A DNA stretch of 13,509 nucleotides from Oribacterium sp. UBA6992. Its GTDB lineage: Bacteria; Bacillota; Clostridia; Lachnospirales; Lachnospiraceae. Both the position numbers and the translations under genes were made by a program. The notes under the pieces were generated by a model that searched no databases, was not told where the DNA came from, and worked only from the letters and a program-made list of their open reading frames with translations. Below, piece by piece: positions 1 through 7,562 of the stretch (position 1 is the first letter of the stretch; each line of letters starts with the position of its first letter). The stretch lies in NCBI GenBank assembly GCA_002449915.1, contig DJXY01000113.1, positions 1 through 13,509 on the forward strand, given 5' to 3'.

Positions 1-860
1 CCTGCCATATTGACACCCATATCGGTCGGAGATTTATAGGGAGATCTGCCATAGATTTTGTTAAACATGGCATTCAGAACCGGAAAGACCTCAACATCAC
101 GGTTATAATTTACTGTGGTTTTTCCGTAGGCTTCCAGATGATACGGGTCGATCATGTTGATATCATTGAGATCCGCGGTCGCCGCTTCATAGGCAAGATT
201 TACCGGATGCTGGAGCGGCAGGTTCCAGATGGGGAAGGTCTCATACTTGGCATAGCCCGCATTCACACCGTGTACATGCTCCTGATAGAGCTGAGAGAGA
301 CAGACCGCCATTTTACCGGATCCGGGACCCGGTGCCGTAACAACCACAAGACTGCGGCTGGTTTTGATGTAATCGTTTTTACCAAAGCCCTCCTCGCTGA
401 TGATCAGCGGTACATTGCTCGGATAGGAAGGAATGGAATAATGCCGGTACACCGTGATGCCGAGGGACTCCAGCTTCCGCTGATAGGCTGTGACGCTATC
501 CTGTCCGTCAAAGCGCGTCAATACCACGGAACCGACATAAAGTCCATAGCTCCGGAAGGCGTCAATCAGGCGGAGGACATCCATATCATAGGTGATGCCA
601 AGATCACCGCGGATCTTATTTTTTTCTATGTCACCGGAATTGATCACGATGACAATCTCCGCATCGTCCTTAAGCTGGGACAGCATCCGGATCTTACTGT
701 CCGGCTGAAATCCCGGCAGTACCCGGGATGCATGATAATCATCAAAAAGCTTCCCTCCGAACTCAAGATAGAGCTTGCCTCCGAACTGATGGATCCGTTC
801 CTTGATATGCTCTGACTGCATGCTGAGATATTTTTCATTGTCAAATCCGATTTTTGTCAT
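1..860 (-). CDS. UPF0371 / DUF1846 family protein (5' part; 3' end beyond the window)
   Basis: The frame is open from an ATG at 860 to base 1, giving 286 complete codons. Family members are about 500 residues, so roughly 40 percent of the C-terminus lies outside the window. The N-terminus carries the very conserved opening of this family (GFDNEKYL, then [14 protein letters not shown] at about 25-38 and [12 protein letters not shown] at 40-51). The segment [13 protein letters not shown] at 80-92 and the glycine-rich GPGSGK at 178-183 are also typical. The latter resembles a nucleotide-binding loop, but I know of no proven reaction for the family and assign none. The protein appears soluble and cytoplasmic. 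The start is supported by an AAAGGGG ribosome binding site and by a perfect consensus promoter whose predicted transcription start gives a leader of about 35 bases. The gene is therefore probably its own transcription unit, separate from the MATE gene 154 bases upstream. Family assignment is confident; function is unknown. Confidence 0.93.
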   Translation of the reverse strand, partial: MTKIGFDNEKYLSMQSEHIKERIHQFGGKLYLEFGGKLFDDYHASRVLPGFQPDSKIRMLSQLKDDAEIVIVINSGDIEKNKIRGDLGITYDMDVLRLIDAFRSYGLYVGSVVLTRFDGQDSVTAYQRKLESLGITVYRHYSIPSYPSNVPLIISEEGFGKNDYIKTSRSLVVVTAPGPGSGKMAVCLSQLYQEHVHGVNAGYAKYETFPIWNLPLQHPVNLAYEAATADLNDINMIDPYHLEAYGKTTVNYNRDVEVFPVLNAMFNKIYGRSPYKSPTDMGVNMA

Positions 861-902
861 ATCTGCCCCTTTGCAAATCTATGTGTAATTGTAATATGGA
901 AA

Positions 903-931
903 ATTATAAGTGGCGTGCATTTGTGTGTCAA
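903..931 (-). promoter_or_regulatory. Perfect consensus sigma-A promoter for the UPF0371 gene
   Basis: On the minus strand a TTGACA -35 box (926-931) is followed by exactly 17 bases and a TATAAT -10 box (903-908). All 12 consensus bases and the optimal spacing are present. The expected transcription start is near 896, about 35 bases ahead of the ATG at 860. No other promoter in the window comes close to this match. Strong constitutive transcription is inferred from the consensus, not shown. Confidence 0.88.
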
Positions 932-1014
932 TCTGCATTCACATACAAAGATTGTACCTAAGCATGTTAAGCCGTGATGTAAGATCAATATGTAAGCGGT
1001 TTTGTGCGAGTCTC

Positions 1015-2433
1015 TCAGATCCCGTGTACCCTGGTATAGTGCCGGTAATACAGCATATAGAGTATCGATGTGACAGCCCAGGTGATAATATAGCTTAACA
1101 TGACAGTCTTCACCGAGTGCCATCTTGGAACTGCCACGAGGATCCAGATGACCCGTAATACGCAGATGCCAAACAGGCTGATCAGCATAGGTCGCACGGC
1201 ATCGCCCAGACCACGCAGTGTACTGGAAAAAACTTCGATTCCGATATACGTAAAATAAAACGGTGAGAGAAAGCGGACCATCATGGTTCCGATCTGAAGC
1301 ACGGAGGCGTCCTCTGTAAAAAGCTGTAGTACCGTCGGACCGAAGATACAAAAGATGCTGCTGATGCTTACAAATACCAGTGTGATGATTACAAGCGCCT
1401 GCCGGATACATTGATGCACCCGGTGATAGAGAACAGCACCGTAATTCTGTCCGATAAAGGTCGTGATGGCAACGCCAAAGGAGCTGGAGATCAGCCAGAA
1501 AATGGCATCCAGCTTTTCATAGGCGGTCCAGGCAGCGACGTTGTTTGTGCCAAAGCCATTGATGCTGGTCTGGATCACAACATTGGATATGCTGTACATC
1601 AGTGCCTGCAGACCTGCCGGGATACCGATGCTTACGATTTTTTTAAGCTGCATGCCGTGCATCCGGATTTTCCGGGGAAACAGGCGATAGGATGCATGTG
1701 TCCTCATAAGGACGAGAACTGCCAGTACAGAGGAAATCAGCTGACATAGGATGGTTGCAATCGCTACGCCGGCAACACCCATCCGAAATCTAAGCACCAG
1801 CAGGAGGTCCAGAAGGATGTTCAGGATGCAGCTTACGATCAGGAAATACAGCGGTCGTTTGGAATCCCCGACCGCGCGCAGGATGCTGGCAGCCATATTA
1901 TAAAGGAGATTCGGTACCATACCTAGGAAATAAATCCGTAAATATAGTGTGGTAAGCGGACGGATTTCCTCCGGCGTATGCATCCAGAGTGTAAACATGG
2001 GAGCCAGCACGGTTCCGATCAGCATAAGTCCCAGACCTGAGATGATGGAAAGCGCGATTCCAGTATGTACTGCGTGACTTAATTCCTCCCGCTTTTCAGC
2101 GCCGAAATATTGTGCACAGATGACACTTGCACCGGAGCTTAAACCCACGAAAAAACCGACAAAGAGGTTTACGATTACAGAGGAGGTTCCGCCGACCGCA
2201 GACAAAGCCTCTTTTCCCACAAAACGTCCTACAACGACAGCATCAATGGTGTTGTATAGCTGCTGGAAAAATGTACCGAAAATAAGAGGCAGTACATAAC
2301 GGATCAACTCCTTCCAGATGACTCCGTTTGTAATCGCATTATAATCCTTACGGAGCTTCTGCTCGTTTTTTGTGCGCTGACGATGACCTGCCAGGTCCCG
2401 GATTACTTTTGCATTACTCATATCGGAAAGCAT
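1015..2433 (-). CDS. MATE family multidrug efflux transporter (intact)
   Basis: This 472-residue integral membrane protein of the MATE (NorM/DinF-like) family is a cation-coupled antiporter expected to export drugs or metabolites; the substrate cannot be read from sequence. After a polar N-terminal stretch of about 35 residues comes the family signature, PLIFGTFFQQLYNTIDAVVVGRFVGKEALSAVGG in short pieces at about 50-83. This is followed by repeated hydrophobic segments consistent with the usual twelve helices, and a motif of the second half, IPAGLQALMYSISNVVIQ, begins near residue 270. Length is normal. The ATG at 2433 is preceded by GAGGAG nine bases upstream. An ATG at 2440 is out of frame, and a second in-frame ATG at 2421 is possible. 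It lies 52 bases downstream of the FliB-like gene and may share its transcript, since I see no terminator between them. No clear terminator follows its stop at 1015 either. Confidence 0.93.
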   Translation of the reverse strand: MLSDMSNAKVIRDLAGHRQRTKNEQKLRKDYNAITNGVIWKELIRYVLPLIFGTFFQQLYNTIDAVVVGRFVGKEALSAVGGTSSVIVNLFVGFFVGLSSGASVICAQYFGAEKREELSHAVHTGIALSIISGLGLMLIGTVLAPMFTLWMHTPEEIRPLTTLYLRIYFLGMVPNLLYNMAASILRAVGDSKRPLYFLIVSCILNILLDLLLVLRFRMGVAGVAIATILCQLISSVLAVLVLMRTHASYRLFPRKIRMHGMQLKKIVSIGIPAGLQALMYSISNVVIQTSINGFGTNNVAAWTAYEKLDAIFWLISSSFGVAITTFIGQNYGAVLYHRVHQCIRQALVIITLVFVSISSIFCIFGPTVLQLFTEDASVLQIGTMMVRFLSPFYFTYIGIEVFSSTLRGLGDAVRPMLISLFGICVLRVIWILVAVPRWHSVKTVMLSYIITWAVTSILYMLYYRHYTRVHGI

Positions 2434-2485
2434 ACTGCATGACTCCTCATCTCAAATTTTCATGTACATGTGCGTATGGGTTGTT

Positions 2486-3559
2486 TTATCCCTTATCAAA
2501 AGGAGCTTTCATAATCTCCACATTATCATCCGAATGTTCTACTTCCTTGGAATACAAATGACAGACGTCTGCCATGTCCATCTGCGTAAAGCTTCCGCCC
2601 TGCTCTTTAAAGCGAAGTACTGCCATCCGGAGGATGATCCTGAGTGAACGGATCAGGATCCGCAGAGACCGCATGAGATCTCCATCCATCGACGCATCAA
2701 TAAAATAGCGATAGACAAAATATACCGAAAGTCTGCGGAACCAGTGTTCCCCCTGACTGCCGAGAGTCTTTTTAAAAAGCTTCAGCTGCTCATTAAAATC
2801 TGTTTCGGCGAATTTCCCAAGTTTATCAAGCTCGTTTGTCCATCGCTCATCCAGGACCTCGAGCTTTGTCATAAGCTGCAGCAGATCATCCGCAGTTTCA
2901 GAAATAAATGCTGCATTATGATGATGGTACGCCGCGGAGAGGACATTCGCCTCCTCTCCCTCAAGGATAGAAACGGATGGATCAAGGGACACAGCGTCCT
3001 CTACCAGAGAGATCACATCCTTTAGCTGCTCTGTAAGAGGGCGCAGCGGAGCTTCCTGGAGGATTTCGATCGCTTCATTACGAAGCGCTAATACGTGAAC
3101 CAGCTCATTTTCCTCTTCCGGAGCAAGCTCCTCGCCCAGAACATCGTTTTCCGAACGTATATAATGCACTGGACCCGGATCACTGAAAAAAATCCGCCCG
3201 AGTTCCATACAGGAGAGGCTCATGTCAATCTGTTCATAGTTTCCGACGTCCATAAAATAGCGGGGATACTCGGTACATACCTGGCAGAGACTCTCCTCTC
3301 CGAGCTCTATATAGATATCACAGAGATTACTTTTGTTTAGAAACGGGCAGCGGTTCTCTTTTGTGAGAGGAAAATAAACTTCATCATTTTCTTCTTTAAG
3401 ATGGCTCCGAAGCCGATCACCAAACGGACCCTCCAGAGATTTATAATAGTTTAAGCTCTCTTCATCCACGTCCACTTCCCAGCCGGCACAGCAGGTGTCA
3501 GGGCAGCTTCCGCCAATACAGTGAAATTTCTCATAGTAATCCGGATATTCACAGATCAT
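2486..3559 (-). CDS. FliB-type Cys-rich protein, putative (flagellin) lysine N-methylase
   Basis: This 357-residue protein matches the family annotated as flagellin lysine-N-methylase (Salmonella FliB, about 400 residues), which methylates lysines on flagellin. The N-terminal third holds the diagnostic cysteines: C14, C19, C23 and C24 in a C-x4-C-x3-CC cluster followed by AGW, then C71 in RCPFL, C80 in LCDIY, and C92/C95 in CQVCTEYPR, with C117 further on. This pattern suggests metal or iron-sulfur binding (inference). The C-terminal two thirds are helical-looking, acidic and poorly conserved. The ATG overlaps the stop codon of the upstream tRNA-dihydrouridine synthase as ATGA, with GAGG seven bases upstream, so the two genes are almost certainly cotranscribed and translationally coupled. 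No flagellar gene is in view, so flagellin as substrate is unsupported here; the enzyme may act on another protein. Family membership is confident, substrate is not. Confidence 0.85.
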   Translation of the reverse strand: MICEYPDYYEKFHCIGGSCPDTCCAGWEVDVDEESLNYYKSLEGPFGDRLRSHLKEENDEVYFPLTKENRCPFLNKSNLCDIYIELGEESLCQVCTEYPRYFMDVGNYEQIDMSLSCMELGRIFFSDPGPVHYIRSENDVLGEELAPEEENELVHVLALRNEAIEILQEAPLRPLTEQLKDVISLVEDAVSLDPSVSILEGEEANVLSAAYHHHNAAFISETADDLLQLMTKLEVLDERWTNELDKLGKFAETDFNEQLKLFKKTLGSQGEHWFRRLSVYFVYRYFIDASMDGDLMRSLRILIRSLRIILRMAVLRFKEQGGSFTQMDMADVCHLYSKEVEHSDDNVEIMKAPFDKG

Positions 3560-4533
3560 TTTTTTACCTCACAGGCAATGTCGCAGTTAGATAGAAGTAC
3601 GTTTACAGAAGACAGATACTCTGCTCTTGTTTTGGCTTTCCGTATCTCCTTAAGATATCGATCTGATTCTGGAAACAGCGTACCTAAATAATTCCAGTTT
3701 TCCTTCATTTTAAAAAGAACATTTTTCTCCCCCGGGATTTCCTTTTCATAGCTTAAACGGAGAGTCCTTACATACTGGGAGACCTCCTCTTTGGTGATTC
3801 GTTTCCCACCGTTAATCTCACGAACCAGCGCAGGATTTCGTACCAGGCCTCTGCCAAGCATCACAGCCTCCGGTATAAAGCCCCGGTCCTTAAGATAGCT
3901 CATGATATGCTGGTAATCCGACGCCCTATTGATATCTCCATTATAAACCACCGGAGCCTTACTTTTAAGTGCCATTGCAAGAAATGCATCGTGATTTACA
4001 GGATTCCGGTACATATCCTTTTGAACTCTCGGATGAATCGTAAGCTCAGAGATCGGATATTGATTATAGATCCGGATGATTTCCAGAGCCTCTCCCGGAT
4101 CCTGGATGCCGAGTCTCGTTTTGATGGAAATTTCAGGCGTGAGCCGAAGCTTTTCTATCTCTGTAAATGAGGTTTCCAGAAAGTCGTTCAGCCGGTCAGG
4201 ATCACGCAGAAAACCGGAACCCTTTCCTTTGGCAACGACAGTTCCAGAGGGACAGCCAAGGTTAAAATTCACTTCCCGGTAGCCTCGCTGCTCCATTGCT
4301 TCTACAGCCCATACAAAATGCTCGGGATTTCCTGTGAGGATCTGGGGAACGACATTGATTCCGGTATTGTTGGCAGGATCCACGTCCCGGCCTTCTCTTC
4401 CGGTAAAACGGCCGGCTTCATTTGCTGATAAAAACGGGGTATAGTATTTATCAATCCCTGGGAAAAAGGCATGATGTGTGTTTCTGAGAGGATAGCCTGT
4501 GATGCTTTCCATTGGAGCATAATAAAACTTCAT
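3556..4533 (-). CDS. tRNA-dihydrouridine synthase family protein (Dus)
   Basis: This 325-residue FMN enzyme reduces specific uridines of tRNA to dihydrouridine using NAD(P)H. The TIM-barrel landmarks are all present: YYAPMESITGY at the N-terminus (FMN loop), NFNLGCPSG at 89-97 with the catalytic cysteine C94, SIKTRLG with K138, TIHPR with H167 and R169, VVYNGDI with N198 to D200, and MLGRG at 225-229 for phosphate binding. The C-terminus (about 240-320) fits the usual helical tRNA-binding domain. Length is normal. The sequence is one of the divergent Firmicute Dus types, so I do not assign dusB or another letter. The ATG at 4533 begins exactly where the family begins, but no good Shine-Dalgarno sequence lies in the 15 bases before it; the nearest purine run, AAAGAAAGA, is about 20 bases away. 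The stop overlaps the start of the FliB-like gene by four bases. Confidence 0.93.
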   Translation of the reverse strand: MKFYYAPMESITGYPLRNTHHAFFPGIDKYYTPFLSANEAGRFTGREGRDVDPANNTGINVVPQILTGNPEHFVWAVEAMEQRGYREVNFNLGCPSGTVVAKGKGSGFLRDPDRLNDFLETSFTEIEKLRLTPEISIKTRLGIQDPGEALEIIRIYNQYPISELTIHPRVQKDMYRNPVNHDAFLAMALKSKAPVVYNGDINRASDYQHIMSYLKDRGFIPEAVMLGRGLVRNPALVREINGGKRITKEEVSQYVRTLRLSYEKEIPGEKNVLFKMKENWNYLGTLFPESDRYLKEIRKAKTRAEYLSSVNVLLSNCDIACEVKK

Positions 4534-4589
4534 AGCAAAGGTTTGAATGTCTTTCTTTAATAAATAAAATCATGAGCGTAATCGAAACA

Positions 4590-4623
4590 GCAGATTCTGG
4601 AAAACAAAGTGGCAGATTCCGGA
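4590..4623. repeat. Short direct repeat in the 96-base gap before the Dus gene
   Basis: The 12-base word GCAGATTCTGGA (4590-4601) recurs as GCAGATTCCGGA (4612-4623), an 11 of 12 match with a 22-base period. It sits just past the stop of the SLC13-type permease gene. No stable hairpin with a T-run forms, so it does not read as a terminator. A poor sigma-A match (TTTCGA, 17 bases, TTTATT on the minus strand) follows it and could drive the Dus gene, but this is too weak to call. Confidence 0.4.
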
Positions 4624-4629
4624 GCAGCT

Positions 4630-5754
4630 CTATACATCTCCCAGGAAAAATGCAAGGAAGTATAAAACCACCAGAATCTGTACATTGACCCAGGTAAAGT
4701 GAATCAGGTATTTCTGCCGGTCTGCATGAGACGACTCTGTGTACAGACGGTAGGTGATGAGACTTGCCATGGAGGCGATCAGGGTACCCAGACCTCCGAT
4801 ATTGGTTCCGACAATCAGGTTCCGTCCATTGGTTGTAAAACTGGAGAGAAGGATCGCGGCAGGGACATTACTGATGATCTGAGAGGAAAGCACCGCAATC
4901 AGTGTTTCTCTGCCCTCGATGATCTGCATGATCTGATTGCTTATGGCAGGGATCCGTGCAGTATTTCCCACAAAAATAAAGAAAAAGACAAAGGTCAGTA
5001 AAAGGGAGTAATCCACTGCGTGGAAGATGCTTTTATCCATTAGCAGTATCCCGGCAACTGTAATGAGCAGCAGCAGTCGAACATCCAGAACTCTTGCGAC
5101 AGAGAGCATTGCGAGCACAAACAGCAGGAGATATCCGAGAAGCTTTTTCTTATCCGGATGGAAGTCACCGTTTAGGCTTACATCCGGCAGCGTGCCGGAC
5201 ATATGGTGAAACGTCACTGTATACAGGATCACCAGGCATAAAGATGCCAGTGTAAATGGAAGCATCAAAAGCAGAAAGGACCCAAGACTATAGCCGTATG
5301 CTGCATAGAGATAGAGATTCTGCGGATTGCCAAAGGGAGTAAACATACTGCCAAGATTTGCCGCCACGGTTTCAATCACCAGGACATGGATCCGCGCGGA
5401 TGTGTCCTCCACCTTTTGAAATATCATCAAGGTAAAGGGCACCATAGTCATCAGTGTAATGTCGTTGGTGAGGAACATGCTGGCAATAAAACATAGCAGC
5501 ACTAAAAACAGCGCCATGTTCCGTGTGGAATGTATCTTTTTTGTCAGCTTCCCGGATATCATCTCAAAAATACCGATACGATTCAGTCCTGCTGTGACGC
5601 TCATGATCGAGAACAAAAGTATCAGCACCCGGTAATTGATATAGCTTCCGTATTTATAATCCGGCGGTACAAGAAAGCAGGAAACCAGAGCCAGCAGGAA
5701 GGCTGCTGACAGAACGGTCTCGCTTTTTACTAATTTAATCAAACGTTTTTCCAT
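4630..5754 (-). CDS. SLC13 / ArsB-like (ion transporter superfamily) permease
   Basis: This hydrophobic integral membrane protein has 374 residues from the chosen start. It belongs to the ion-transporter superfamily that includes SLC13 carboxylate carriers, CitM and ArsB. Signatures are TNDIT (about 96-100) and PFGNPQN (about 140-146) in the first half, and ISNVPAAILLSSF followed by GTNIGGLGTLIASMASL in the second. These are the paired re-entrant loops that form the substrate site. The substrate (dicarboxylate, citrate, arsenite or sodium/proton exchange) cannot be decided. At just under 380 residues it is on the short side, as is common for Firmicute members. The frame is open to an ATG at 5784, but family similarity begins at MEKRLIKLVKSE, so I chose the ATG at 5754. 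Ribosome-site support is poor for both (GGAAAAAG before 5754, GAGAGAAG before 5784). Either start overlaps the YitT gene (by 20 or 50 bases), implying cotranscription. Confidence 0.85.
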   Translation of the reverse strand: MEKRLIKLVKSETVLSAAFLLALVSCFLVPPDYKYGSYINYRVLILLFSIMSVTAGLNRIGIFEMISGKLTKKIHSTRNMALFLVLLCFIASMFLTNDITLMTMVPFTLMIFQKVEDTSARIHVLVIETVAANLGSMFTPFGNPQNLYLYAAYGYSLGSFLLLMLPFTLASLCLVILYTVTFHHMSGTLPDVSLNGDFHPDKKKLLGYLLLFVLAMLSVARVLDVRLLLLITVAGILLMDKSIFHAVDYSLLLTFVFFFIFVGNTARIPAISNQIMQIIEGRETLIAVLSSQIISNVPAAILLSSFTTNGRNLIVGTNIGGLGTLIASMASLITYRLYTESSHADRQKYLIHFTWVNVQILVVLYFLAFFLGDV

Positions 5755-6604
5755 ACTGCTTTTTCCAGGTAAATCCCTCTCCATGCACTTCTCTCACATC
5801 TGAAATTATGACAAATGCCTCCGGATCCACGGCACGGACCAGATCCTGCACCAGCGCAGCCTCTCGGTTAGAAACCACACAGTACAGCATCATGGCATCT
5901 CTCCCGCTGTACATACCCCTGGCAGGGATCCCGGTTACACCCCGGTCCAGCTCATGGATGATTTTATCTGCGATCTGGTCTGACTTCCGCGATATGATAT
6001 AGGCAACCTTGGCAAAATGCATACCATCAATAATATTACTGGAAATGCGGGAAAAAATATAGATGGATACAATCGCATACATGGAGCGGAACACTCCAAA
6101 CATACCTATCCCCAGAATCACAATCAGTGAATCGAGGACCTGCATGATTTCAGCTAAATTTACATGGCGGAGCCGGGACTGTATGATCGCGGCAAGCAGA
6201 TCGGTGCCTCCAGTGGTTGCCATAGCGACAAACACGAGACCGGATCCGACGCCCATCAGGATTCCTCCAAAAACAGAAGCCAGGAAAAAGTCCTGATCCG
6301 GGATCAGATTGATGTCCGGCAGTAAAATTAAAGCCAGTGAAACCAGTATTGTGGCAAAAAGCGTCCTTTTGAGAAACTTCCATCCCTTTACAAAATACCC
6401 GCCGATAAAGAGAGGAATGTTAATGATGGTATTGCTGACCCACAGAGGTACATTGGTGAGACGCTTTATAATAATCGCAAGACCTCCGACACCTCCGGTT
6501 ACAAGCCCTGCCGGATCATAAATGTTTTTAGACGCAATGCTTACAAGAATTGCGCCGACAAGAATCATAAGATAATCTCTGAATGGTGTTCGCCTTGACA
6601 GCAT
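5735..6604 (-). CDS. YitT family membrane protein (DUF161 plus C-terminal DUF2179)
   Basis: This 289-residue protein has the YitT architecture. The N-terminal half is a bundle of about five hydrophobic segments that includes the hallmark IYDPAGLVTGGVGGLAI near residue 30 and the ATTGGTDLLA loop near 130. It is followed by a soluble C-terminal domain of about 85 residues (DUF2179) with RGVTGIPARGMYSGRD and DPEAFVIISDVREVHGEGF. The function of YitT proteins is not established; transport or regulatory roles have been suggested, and I infer only a cytoplasmic-membrane location. Two adjacent ATG codons (6607 and 6604) are possible. AAGGAG lies 2 bases from the first and 5 from the second, so 6604 is preferred. 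The ribosome site directly touches the T-run of an upstream terminator, leaving no room for a promoter between them. The 3' end overlaps the permease gene. Confidence 0.92.
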   Translation of the reverse strand: MLSRRTPFRDYLMILVGAILVSIASKNIYDPAGLVTGGVGGLAIIIKRLTNVPLWVSNTIINIPLFIGGYFVKGWKFLKRTLFATILVSLALILLPDINLIPDQDFFLASVFGGILMGVGSGLVFVAMATTGGTDLLAAIIQSRLRHVNLAEIMQVLDSLIVILGIGMFGVFRSMYAIVSIYIFSRISSNIIDGMHFAKVAYIISRKSDQIADKIIHELDRGVTGIPARGMYSGRDAMMLYCVVSNREAALVQDLVRAVDPEAFVIISDVREVHGEGFTWKKQYGKTFD

Positions 6605-6615
6605 CATAGCTCCTT

Positions 6616-6652
6616 AAAAAATATGCCTGGCCAGAAGTCTGGTCAGGCCAGG
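6616..6652 (-). terminator. Intrinsic terminator after the patatin-like gene
   Basis: Seven bases after the patatin stop, the minus strand forms a 10-base-pair stem with one A-C mismatch (arms 6639-6648 and 6625-6634) around a four-base ACTT loop. It is followed by ATATTTTTT. An alternative perfect 7-base-pair stem (GGCCAGG at 6646-6652 with CCTGGCC at 6626-6632) is mutually exclusive with the first. It closes the MATE/MBL/transpeptidase/patatin group and is only about ten bases upstream of the YitT start codon. Confidence 0.85.
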
Positions 6653-6658
6653 ATCGTA

Positions 6659-7519
6659 TCAACGGATCGAGAGAAATTCCCTGAGCTCGGGCAGTCTTTT
6701 TAGCATTACCGATCTGCCTTCCTCGTATACACGTTTTAATTCCTCCGGATTTTTTTCTGTCCTTGAGATCCCGAGAGATTTCTCCGGTCGGATCACAAAC
6801 GCCCTTCCGGCATGTTCCGCTTCGTGAATGTAGTCGAGCTGTTCGTTGTACATGGCAGGCCGCTCCTCCATGGCTTTTATGATTGCCGGATACTTCCGGA
6901 GCGCCTGCTTCATCAGAGCCCAGGCCTTCGGGAGCTTTTTTCTGAAACCATCCGGCTGTGTCAGCACTACGACATTATGTTCATAGCCTATGTGTTCAAA
7001 AAATTGAAGAGGGATGGAATTAGAGATGCCTCCGTCCAGAAGCTCATACCCGTCCACCAAAACCGGACGCGCAACGGTAGGCATGGAAGCACTTGCCCGA
7101 AACCACTCCAGTTCATCATGACGAGTTTTGCTTGTGCCGGCTCTATGATATACCGGCTTTCCGGTTTTGACATCCGTGGCGACGATATAAAACTCCATCG
7201 GATTTTTAAGATAGGTATCCCAGTCAAACGGGTCCAGTGTTTCAGGAATCGTATGATAGCAGAACTCGGCATTGTAGAGGTCGCCGGTCCGGATCAGGGA
7301 CTCGAGACTACAGTAACGCTTATCCCCGGCATATTTCAGATTATAGCGGATCGTTCTCCCGATCTGATGTGATTTCATATTACATCCAAATGCGGCACCC
7401 GCAGAAACACCGACCATACCATCAAAGCTGATATTGTTTTCCATCATGACATCCAGAATGCCGGCGGTAAACATGCCTCTCATGGCACCGCCTTCAAGGA
7501 TCAAGCCTGTCTTTGCCAA
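6659..7519 (-). CDS. Patatin-like phospholipase family protein (RssA/YjjU-like)
   Basis: This 286-residue predicted serine lipid acyl hydrolase uses a Ser-Asp dyad. Counting from the chosen TTG start, GLILEGGAMRG (5-15) provides the oxyanion hole, GVSAG (37-41) carries nucleophile S39, and DGG (162-164) carries catalytic D162. The C-terminal 90 residues or so, rich in Lys and Arg, match the extra domain found in this bacterial subfamily. There is no signal peptide, so it is probably cytoplasmic or membrane-associated. Substrate is unknown. The open frame extends to a GTG at 7540, but that codon has no ribosome site and lies only a few bases after a TATAAT. GGAGG stands nine bases before the TTG at 7519, and the family's first strand begins there. 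An ATG at 7535 is out of frame. It is 43 bases downstream of the transpeptidase gene and ends at a terminator. Confidence 0.92.
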   Translation of the reverse strand: MAKTGLILEGGAMRGMFTAGILDVMMENNISFDGMVGVSAGAAFGCNMKSHQIGRTIRYNLKYAGDKRYCSLESLIRTGDLYNAEFCYHTIPETLDPFDWDTYLKNPMEFYIVATDVKTGKPVYHRAGTSKTRHDELEWFRASASMPTVARPVLVDGYELLDGGISNSIPLQFFEHIGYEHNVVVLTQPDGFRKKLPKAWALMKQALRKYPAIIKAMEERPAMYNEQLDYIHEAEHAGRAFVIRPEKSLGISRTEKNPEELKRVYEEGRSVMLKRLPELREFLSIR

Positions 7520-7542
7520 GTTTTGCTTCCTCCATTTCACAG

Positions 7543-7548
7543 ATTATA
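7543..7548 (-). promoter_or_regulatory. Possible -10 box for the patatin-like gene
   Basis: A perfect TATAAT on the minus strand sits between the transpeptidase stop and the patatin start, but the position 17 bases upstream (AGCTAT) does not match a -35 box. A TTGCAA lies 22 bases upstream, which is too far. If used, transcription would begin near 7536 with the GGAGG almost at the 5' end. It may instead be chance within an operon. Confidence 0.3.
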
Positions 7549-7562
7549 CAGAATTAAAATGA

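Noticed and set aside
138..815. 225-codon forward-strand open frame
   Set aside because: It lies fully antisense to the UPF0371 gene, its translation resembles no family, and the minus-strand frame has an unmistakable conserved sequence, promoter and ribosome site.
978..1005. TGTAAG repeated twice downstream of the MATE stop, considered as operator or terminator
   Set aside because: A six-base word repeated once is within chance expectation, and no stem with a T-run forms there.
857..1411. 184-codon minus-strand frame overlapping the end of the MATE gene
   Set aside because: It overlaps the MATE gene in another frame for most of its length, and its sequence is compositionally odd with no family signature.
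4590..4629. Possible terminator after the SLC13-type gene
   Set aside because: The repeats here are direct, not inverted. The best stem is four or five base pairs and no T-run follows.
6812..7372. 186-codon forward-strand open frame
   Set aside because: It is antisense to the patatin-like gene, whose catalytic motifs are intact. The forward translation has no recognisable domain or ribosome site.
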